From: an uncultured Alcaligenaceae bacterium
GTDB lineage: Bacteria; Pseudomonadota; Gammaproteobacteria; Burkholderiales; Burkholderiaceae_B
DNA: 64,000 bases
NCBI GenBank assembly: GCA_937952975.1
Contig: CALFXX010000022.1
Location: forward strand, 1 to 64,000
Direction of reading: 5' to 3'
How positions within the stretch are numbered: the stretch's first letter is position 1; every line of letters begins with the position of its first letter. Under the pieces are notes generated by a model. That model saw only the letters and a program-made list of their open reading frames with translations. It searched no databases and was not told where the DNA came from. Made by a program: the position numbers and the translations under genes. This document shows, one piece after another, positions 58,674 through 64,000 of this stretch.

Positions 58674-59387
58674 CTACTTTTTGCAGTGGATTGACGCTAT
58701 TTTACCTTCGAGCGCAGCTAATCGTTCGGTGGTTCCGACGTCAATCCATTCAGACTGGTGTAAGGCCCCACAGACTTGTTTGTATTTCATGGCTTGTCGC
58801 AAAAGCGGAGCCAATTTAGCGGGGTGGTGCGCAGGCGTTTGTTCAAAGAGCCGTGGCTGGTAAATACCGATGCCAGCAAAGGTATACCGTGTAGCCTCGA
58901 GGTCTGGTGTTGCCTCGTCATGCAAAAGACCGTCACGGTCCAGTAAGAAATCTCCTGCAGGGTGTTGGACAGGGTTCGGGACCATCAAGAGCCACGCTAG
59001 ACACTGGCGCGACACCAGTTCAGAGGCAAGTAGCTTGGCCTGAACAGGATCCCAGTCACACCAGACATCACCATTCAACACTAAAAACGGCTGCTTCCCC
59101 AAGAGTGGCAACGCAGTTGCAATACCTCCTGCGGTTTCAAGCGCCTGCGGTTCGGCTGAATAATGAATGTTGAGCCCAAATTGTTGTCCTGAACCGAGCG
59201 CTTTTTCGATCAGCTCGCCAAGCCAGGCATGATTGATCACGACCTCAGAGATGCCTGCTTGCGCGAGCTTTTCAAGGTGCCATTGAATTAAGGGTTTGCC
59301 CGCCACCGGCAGCAGTGGCTTGGGCGTGTGATCGGTAAGCGGACGCATGCGCTCGCCACGACCCGCAGCCAAAATCATCGCACGCAT
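58674..59387 (-). CDS. murU: N-acetylmuramate-1-phosphate uridylyltransferase (MurU-like)
   Basis: A 237-residue nucleotidyltransferase with LAAGRGERMRPLTDHTPKP at the start (nucleotide-binding GxGxR and Lys23) and LNGDVWCD, the metal-binding Asp site. With AmgK it forms the MurNAc salvage route that bypasses de novo UDP-MurNAc synthesis, known in Pseudomonas and related bacteria. The ATG shares one base with the amgK stop (TGATG). Relatives that act on mannose-1-P are the main alternative, but the AmgK neighbour favours MurU. Confidence 0.88.
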   Translation of the reverse strand: MRAMILAAGRGERMRPLTDHTPKPLLPVAGKPLIQWHLEKLAQAGISEVVINHAWLGELIEKALGSGQQFGLNIHYSAEPQALETAGGIATALPLLGKQPFLVLNGDVWCDWDPVQAKLLASELVSRQCLAWLLMVPNPVQHPAGDFLLDRDGLLHDEATPDLEATRYTFAGIGIYQPRLFEQTPAHHPAKLAPLLRQAMKYKQVCGALHQSEWIDVGTTERLAALEGKIASIHCKK

Positions 59388-60436
59388 CAGAAGGTATACC
59401 CGACTTTGGTTTGCACCTGATCTAATTGATCCAGCACGCGCAGCAAGGGTTTAAACACGATGTACCGTGCTGCCACTTGGCGCACATACTGATTGACACG
59501 AGGCAGATGCGCCAGATAGGCCGCTTTCTTGTCACGGTGATTGAGTCGGGCGAACACGCCTAAGATACGCAGGTTACGTTGAAGCCCCATCCACTCATAG
59601 TCACGATGAAAGTCGGCAAAGTCAGTGGGCACGGGTAAGCCTTGTTTGCGAGCAAGCTCCCAGTAGCGGATCGCCCAGTCAATTTGCTGGGGTTCTTCCC
59701 AAGTTGTGCGCGCATCGACCACCAGCGAGGCAAGGTCGTAAGTGATCGGCCCCGCAACGGCATCCTGAAAGTCGAGCACGCCTGGATTGACCCCGTATTG
59801 GGATCCTTCGCTCAGCATCAAGTTGGGCGAATGAAAATCACGATGAACCAGTACGATGGGTTGCGCGGCGTTATGGGCCACGAGCAGGTCAAATACTTGG
59901 TCCAATTGCTGCAATACGGCTGGCTCGAGCTGCGTCTTGCAATGTACGGTGATGTACCACTCGACAAAGAGGCCTAATTCGTCTTTCAGACGTTTGGCGT
60001 CATACGCCGGTAGCCCTGCATGGTTAGCCGTTTGAAGCTGAACCAAGGCCGCGAGTGCGTCGCGGTAAAGCGGCTGAAGTTCGGCGTCGGTCAAGCCTTG
60101 TTGTATTTTTGTGTAGTACGTCGTGGGGCCTAAATCAGAGAGCAGCAAAAAACCCTGTTCTAAGTCTTGCGCCAGGATGGTGGGTACGTTGAGTTTGACC
60201 TGGGACAAACGGGCAGCGATGTCGACGAAAGGGCGGCAGTTTTCTTGGGGTGGCGGGGCGTCCATGACGATTAATGTTGCCAAATGCGCCTGAATTCTGA
60301 AATAACGTCTGAAACTTGCATCACTCGAGGCGGGCGCAAGAGACTGTATTTGCAGGCCGATGTTCGGGTCAAGAGTCGCTAACCACTTGAGCAATAAAGA
60401 CATTCTTGGATCTGAGGGGTGTGTCGGCTGGGTCAT
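59387..60436 (-). CDS. amgK: N-acetylmuramate/N-acetylglucosamine kinase (AmgK-like)
   Basis: A 349-residue kinase of the aminoglycoside-phosphotransferase fold. The catalytic loop is LVHRDFHSPNLML, and the DFQDA metal site follows. AmgK phosphorylates the anomeric carbon of MurNAc for recycling. Resistance to aminoglycosides is not implied. It is divergent from lptD, the same order as in pseudomonads, which supports the assignment. Confidence 0.88.
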   Translation of the reverse strand: MTQPTHPSDPRMSLLLKWLATLDPNIGLQIQSLAPASSDASFRRYFRIQAHLATLIVMDAPPPQENCRPFVDIAARLSQVKLNVPTILAQDLEQGFLLLSDLGPTTYYTKIQQGLTDAELQPLYRDALAALVQLQTANHAGLPAYDAKRLKDELGLFVEWYITVHCKTQLEPAVLQQLDQVFDLLVAHNAAQPIVLVHRDFHSPNLMLSEGSQYGVNPGVLDFQDAVAGPITYDLASLVVDARTTWEEPQQIDWAIRYWELARKQGLPVPTDFADFHRDYEWMGLQRNLRILGVFARLNHRDKKAAYLAHLPRVNQYVRQVAARYIVFKPLLRVLDQLDQVQTKVGYTF

Positions 60437-60478
60437 GAAAGAGTCGTTGGTTCAAAGATGGGAAAGATTGGCCGCAAA

Positions 60479-60521
60479 CCTTAGGCAAACCTGAGGCAAA
60501 TACGCTCCTCTTCTCTATAAT
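60479..60521 (+). promoter_or_regulatory. Candidate lptD promoter with an 11-base direct repeat
   Basis: A perfect TATAAT (-10) lies at 60516-60521. No good TTGACA is found 17 bases upstream; instead CCTTAGGCAAA and CCTGAGGCAAA stand in tandem at 60479-60500, across the -35 area. Such a site may bind an activator that replaces the -35 contact. Confidence 0.5.
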
Positions 60522-60565
60522 ACTGGCTGTCGGCGCCTTTTACCTTAAAAGTCGCTCGGGCTCGC

Positions 60566-63004
60566 TTGCCTCATGCTGTTGCGATTCAGGTGATTTTTCC
60601 GAACGTGCGTATTCTTTGTTGGCTGTTGTTTCTGTCATGTTTAAGTGTCGCCACCGCGCAGACGCCGGGTACGGTTACGCCCAAGACTGGGGTGGTGCCA
60701 AATGCTGACGGCCTGATTGTGCCGGGTTTGCGGGTCTCACCGCGCCTTGACCGCACAATGGCCTCTGACAAGACCATGCCAACGTTTATTGAAGCGGTCC
60801 AGATGCAGGGCGACGGTAACAATAACCTGAGCATGCAAGGTAATGCTGTGGTGAGGCGCCAAGACGGCGTCTTGAAAGCCAGCATCATTGACTACAACAA
60901 GGGTACGGGCGTCATGGATGCCCAGATTAATGCTCGCTTGGTTCGCGACGGTAACGTCATCGGCGGCACCGGCATCTTATACAAGTCTGATGATGGCACA
61001 GCGACTGTTGATCAGCCAAACTTTTGGATCGACAACGGCGGTGCAGGGGTTGGTTCATGGGCCGATGTCTACAACAAAAATCAGATGAGCCTAACCGATG
61101 TGACCTACAGCGGTTGCCCGTGTCCGCAGCCGTCCTGGTATATCGAAACCGAAAAGCTTGACCTTGACTTTGTGGCTAACGAAGGAGTTGCCAAAAATGG
61201 CGTGTTGTACTTTAAAGACGTGCCAATTCTTGCTTCGCCGTATTTGAGCTTTCCGATCAAAAAAGAGCGTAAGTCAGGTTTCCTCATGCCAACTTTCGGC
61301 GCCACCAGCAACACAGGCGTTGACTTCTCCCAGCCCTACTACTTCAACATCGCGCCCAATATGGACATGACTGCCCAGCTGCGCGCCATGTCAAAACGGG
61401 GCTTGCAGTATGGCGACGAGTTTCGCTACATGGGTGAAAATTACGTCGGTATGGCGGCAGGTACCTACCTAAATCGCGACATCCAAACTGGCACAGATCG
61501 CTGGATGTATACCGCGAACCATATGCAGCGCTTGGGCGGTGGGTTCTTTGCTGGCTATAACGTCAGTGGTGTGTCGGACGACAATTATTTCAATGATTTT
61601 GCAACCATGGCGGTCAATCAGTCGACCACCACGTATCTGCCACGCCAGGCCGGTGGTGGGTGGGCCGACGAGTTTTGGCAAACCAGTTTGCAAGTACAAA
61701 CCTATCAGACTTTGCGTCCAACCGGTACCTCCGTTGCACCGATTTACAACAAGGTACCCGAACTGACCATGAATGGCGCACGGTTCGATTTGGGCGGTTT
61801 TGACATTCAGTCACAAAATACAGTGACCCGTTTCGAAATGCCGCTTGATCGGCGGTTTCCGTATGGCCCAGATGGTAGCCTGCGCTACAAGCCCGATGGC
61901 TCCCGCGCCTCGTCGTACTCTTCAATTGCTTACCCGATCGTCAGACCCGGCTGGTATATCACTCCTAAAATCGCTTTAAGCGCGACGCAATACCAAACCG
62001 ACTGGTATGGCCTCGAAAATTGGTATGGCTACGGGCAACCATCCAATTCGCGTGTCTTGCCAATCATGTCGCTCGACTCTGGTATGACCTTTGATCGCGA
62101 CACGACGTTTTTTGGTAAGCCAGCGATTCAAACGCTTGAACCACGGGCCTACTATTTGAAGGTGCCATATCGCGATCAGTCGCAGTTTCCGGTGTATGAC
62201 ACGACCTTGGCTGACTTTAACTTCTCGCAGGCTTTTCAAGAAAATATTTACGCGGGTGGCTGGGATCGTATCGCGAACGCCAATCAGGCTACGCTTGCCT
62301 TAACTACACGTTGGATGGACCAAGAGACCGGTTTCGAGCGTTTCAGTTTTGGCGTGGCTCAGCGTTATTACTTTGAAGATCAGATGGTGACCTTGCCTTT
62401 TGAGGTACCGCGTACCAACACGAAGTCTGAATTTTTAATCGGTACTAGTGCTGCGCTGACCGATAAAATCAATACCTCTGCAACCTTTCAGTACGACCCT
62501 TACTCAAGTCAATGGGATCGCGCTCAGATCGTAGCGCGCTGGCGGCCGCAGCGTTTAGCCATGATGTCTTTGTCGTACAGATACCAAATTAACCCGCCCT
62601 CGTTGGCGCTGTATCAGCCTCAGGGTCAAAACCAGATTAGTGGTTCGTTCCAGTGGCCGCTCGCAAAAAAATGGTATTCGGTGGGTCGGGTCGATTATTC
62701 GTTTAATCGAGTCTACGCACAAAGTATCATCGATCCAACCGTGACGGTCTCGATGCCTAAGGTAACTCAGGGTGTGTTAGGGGTCGAATATAAGGGCGAC
62801 TGTTGCTGGTCTGGGCGTGTCGTCTTTCAGCGTTATGTCGTAAGCGCCGATCAAACCAATAGCGCTGTGTTTTTTCAGCTTGAGCTAGGGGGTATTGGTA
62901 ACCTGGGTCAAAACCCAATGGGGATCATTGGCAGAGCCATCCCCGGCTACGAATCGGTCACCCCAGCGGTGCCCAGTGTTAGTAAATTTGAAAGGTACGA
63001 ATAA
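60566..63004 (+). CDS. lptD: LPS-assembly outer membrane protein LptD
   Basis: An 812-residue protein with a signal peptide (cleavage near TA-QTPG), an OstA-type N-terminal domain (MQGNAVVRRQDGVLKAS) and a long beta barrel. The GCPCPQPSW region holds a Cys pair and the late GDCCWSG another; LptD needs disulfides between such pairs. It inserts LPS into the outer leaflet. The first frame start is TTG 60566; GTG 60590 and 60605 are also possible and would trim the signal peptide's front. SurA, its chaperone, follows at once. Confidence 0.95.
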   Translation: MPHAVAIQVIFPNVRILCWLLFLSCLSVATAQTPGTVTPKTGVVPNADGLIVPGLRVSPRLDRTMASDKTMPTFIEAVQMQGDGNNNLSMQGNAVVRRQDGVLKASIIDYNKGTGVMDAQINARLVRDGNVIGGTGILYKSDDGTATVDQPNFWIDNGGAGVGSWADVYNKNQMSLTDVTYSGCPCPQPSWYIETEKLDLDFVANEGVAKNGVLYFKDVPILASPYLSFPIKKERKSGFLMPTFGATSNTGVDFSQPYYFNIAPNMDMTAQLRAMSKRGLQYGDEFRYMGENYVGMAAGTYLNRDIQTGTDRWMYTANHMQRLGGGFFAGYNVSGVSDDNYFNDFATMAVNQSTTTYLPRQAGGGWADEFWQTSLQVQTYQTLRPTGTSVAPIYNKVPELTMNGARFDLGGFDIQSQNTVTRFEMPLDRRFPYGPDGSLRYKPDGSRASSYSSIAYPIVRPGWYITPKIALSATQYQTDWYGLENWYGYGQPSNSRVLPIMSLDSGMTFDRDTTFFGKPAIQTLEPRAYYLKVPYRDQSQFPVYDTTLADFNFSQAFQENIYAGGWDRIANANQATLALTTRWMDQETGFERFSFGVAQRYYFEDQMVTLPFEVPRTNTKSEFLIGTSAALTDKINTSATFQYDPYSSQWDRAQIVARWRPQRLAMMSLSYRYQINPPSLALYQPQGQNQISGSFQWPLAKKWYSVGRVDYSFNRVYAQSIIDPTVTVSMPKVTQGVLGVEYKGDCCWSGRVVFQRYVVSADQTNSAVFFQLELGGIGNLGQNPMGIIGRAIPGYESVTPAVPSVSKFERYE

Positions 63005-64000
63005 TGTTTGGCGTAAGATGCTTTCGTAAGGCTGTGCTTTGGGCGTTGTTCGGAGGCATCGCTGTAGCGCCTGTTGCGGCTCAAACACAAATCAACAATT
63101 TGGGCAGTACGCGTGCAAACGCGAATGCACCACAAAAGACAACGGCTGCGACCTCGAGCCAAGAGGCTGATGCGATTGTTGCCGTGGTGAATAAAGATGT
63201 GATTACGCGCCGAGAGCTCGAGGTGCGTGCCCAGCAAATTAAGGCTGACCTCACCCGCCAACGCGCGCCGTTGCCGCCCGACGAGGTGCTGCAATCCCAG
63301 TTGTTGCAACGCCTCATCACCGAGCGTTTACAAACCCAAGAAGCTAAAAGGCTCAATCTTGAGGTGAATGACCAGGTTTTAAAGGCTGCGCTCGAGGCAA
63401 TCGCGCAGCGAAACAAAATGTCTGTTGCGCAATTGCGTTCGCAAATTGAGGGTGCTGGAGTCGCCTGGGCCGACTACAACGAGATGATCAAACGCGAAGT
63501 GTTGGTAGATCGTTTACGGCAACGTGTTGTCGACAGTACCATTTTGATCACAGATGCTGAAGTCGATGCTTTTTTGCGCGAGCAAAAGGCCAGACAAACT
63601 GGCGGCTTACTGTCGACTGCGCCGACCCAAGTGGTGGCACCTGCGCCACCACCTCCTCCACCTAAGCCTAAAGCTGCACCAATACAGCCAGCGGTCATGG
63701 GGCTTGCACAAATTTTGGTCCGTGTGCCCGAAGACTCTAGTGAGGAGGAGGTAAAAGCGTTACGGACCAAGGCGCAGGCGCTATTGGCGCGCTTACGCAA
63801 AGGCGAAAGTTTTGAGGCGGTTGCTAAGTCCAGCTCTGAAGGCCCTGAGGCAAGTCGTGGCGGAGACATGGGTGGGCGCTTGGTCACAGATTGGCCTGAT
63901 TTGTTTCTGAAAGCCGTCGCGGGCGTTGGTGACGGGCAGATCAGTAACATCATACAAAGCGGAAACGGCTTTCATATCCTTAAAGTGCTTGGTCGTGCGG
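63004..64000 (+). CDS. surA: Periplasmic chaperone/peptidyl-prolyl isomerase SurA (partial, 3' end outside window)
   Basis: 332 codons to the window edge. A signal peptide (VAPVAA-QTQ) is followed by the SurA_N chaperone domain (VAVVNKDVITRRELEVR and LLQRLITERLQ), then the first parvulin PPIase domain (LAQILVRVPEDS to GFHILKVLG). Between them is a Pro/Lys-rich insert with six Pro in a row, not usual in E. coli SurA. The ATG shares one base with the lptD stop (TAATG). It folds outer-membrane proteins including LptD. Confidence 0.94.
   Translation, partial: MFGVRCFRKAVLWALFGGIAVAPVAAQTQINNLGSTRANANAPQKTTAATSSQEADAIVAVVNKDVITRRELEVRAQQIKADLTRQRAPLPPDEVLQSQLLQRLITERLQTQEAKRLNLEVNDQVLKAALEAIAQRNKMSVAQLRSQIEGAGVAWADYNEMIKREVLVDRLRQRVVDSTILITDAEVDAFLREQKARQTGGLLSTAPTQVVAPAPPPPPPKPKAAPIQPAVMGLAQILVRVPEDSSEEEVKALRTKAQALLARLRKGESFEAVAKSSSEGPEASRGGDMGGRLVTDWPDLFLKAVAGVGDGQISNIIQSGNGFHILKVLGRA

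Noticed and set aside
59387..60436. The APH-fold kinase as an aminoglycoside resistance enzyme
   Set aside because: It is coupled to murU and divergent from lptD, the known AmgK setting.

Overview
The window looks like chromosomal DNA from a betaproteobacterium of the order Burkholderiales, most likely an Alcaligenaceae relative (inference). The reasons are two Bug/TctC-type solute-binding proteins without their membrane partners, a nitrate assimilation operon carrying ybiB and cobA at its end, the amgK-murU pair divergent from lptD-surA, and the many small catabolic operons. It holds about 52 protein genes, densely packed and often overlapping by 1 to 4 bases. I saw no rRNA, tRNA, CRISPR array, insertion sequence or prophage. 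No gap between genes exceeds 300 bases; the largest are 9115-9383, 14125-14340 and 49167-49368.

Layout. 1-3184: a truncated membrane-anchored spermidine-synthase-like gene, divergent from an MFS exporter. 3237-9114: a tripartite RND efflux operon. 9384-14124: an SGNH hydrolase, then an acyl-CoA-ligase / SDR / amidohydrolase operon in which two enzymes have altered catalytic residues. 14341-16550: a thiol dioxygenase and a four-domain rhodanese (sulfur chemistry). 16553-20416: a nucleosidase and two predicted exported alpha/beta hydrolases. 20503-22787: a Bug protein, an orphan zinc-type ABC permease and a thioesterase. 22916-26669: tandem beta-lactamase-fold hydrolases and an Ldh-family dehydrogenase. 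26735-31604: a redox module (MetX-like hydrolase, OsmC, acyl-CoA-dehydrogenase-fold enzyme, rubredoxin-reductase fusion, cupin) with one perfect and one near-perfect sigma-54 promoter; this is my best candidate for an undescribed system.

31689-35906 is an MBOAT plus two SGNH proteins, probably an envelope O-acylation machine with a repeat-rich linker. 36027-38304 holds an alpha/beta hydrolase and an isopropylmalate/tartrate-type dehydrogenase. 38367-49166 is a nine-gene nitrate assimilation operon (nrtA-nrtB-nrtD-nirB-nirD-nasA-ybiB-cobA-cbiX). It is preceded by a perfect sigma-54 promoter and two NtrC-type boxes, so uptake, reduction of nitrate to ammonium and part of siroheme supply appear to be induced together on nitrogen limitation.

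49369-52244 pairs a Bug protein with divergent DapA-like and RraA-like genes (carboxylate catabolism). 52263-56993 is an envelope glycan/lipid cluster (PAP2, GT9, flippase-like, GT39). 57179-60436 holds an SDR, a coiled-coil membrane protein and the MurU/AmgK peptidoglycan-recycling pair. 60566-64000 holds lptD and the start of surA.
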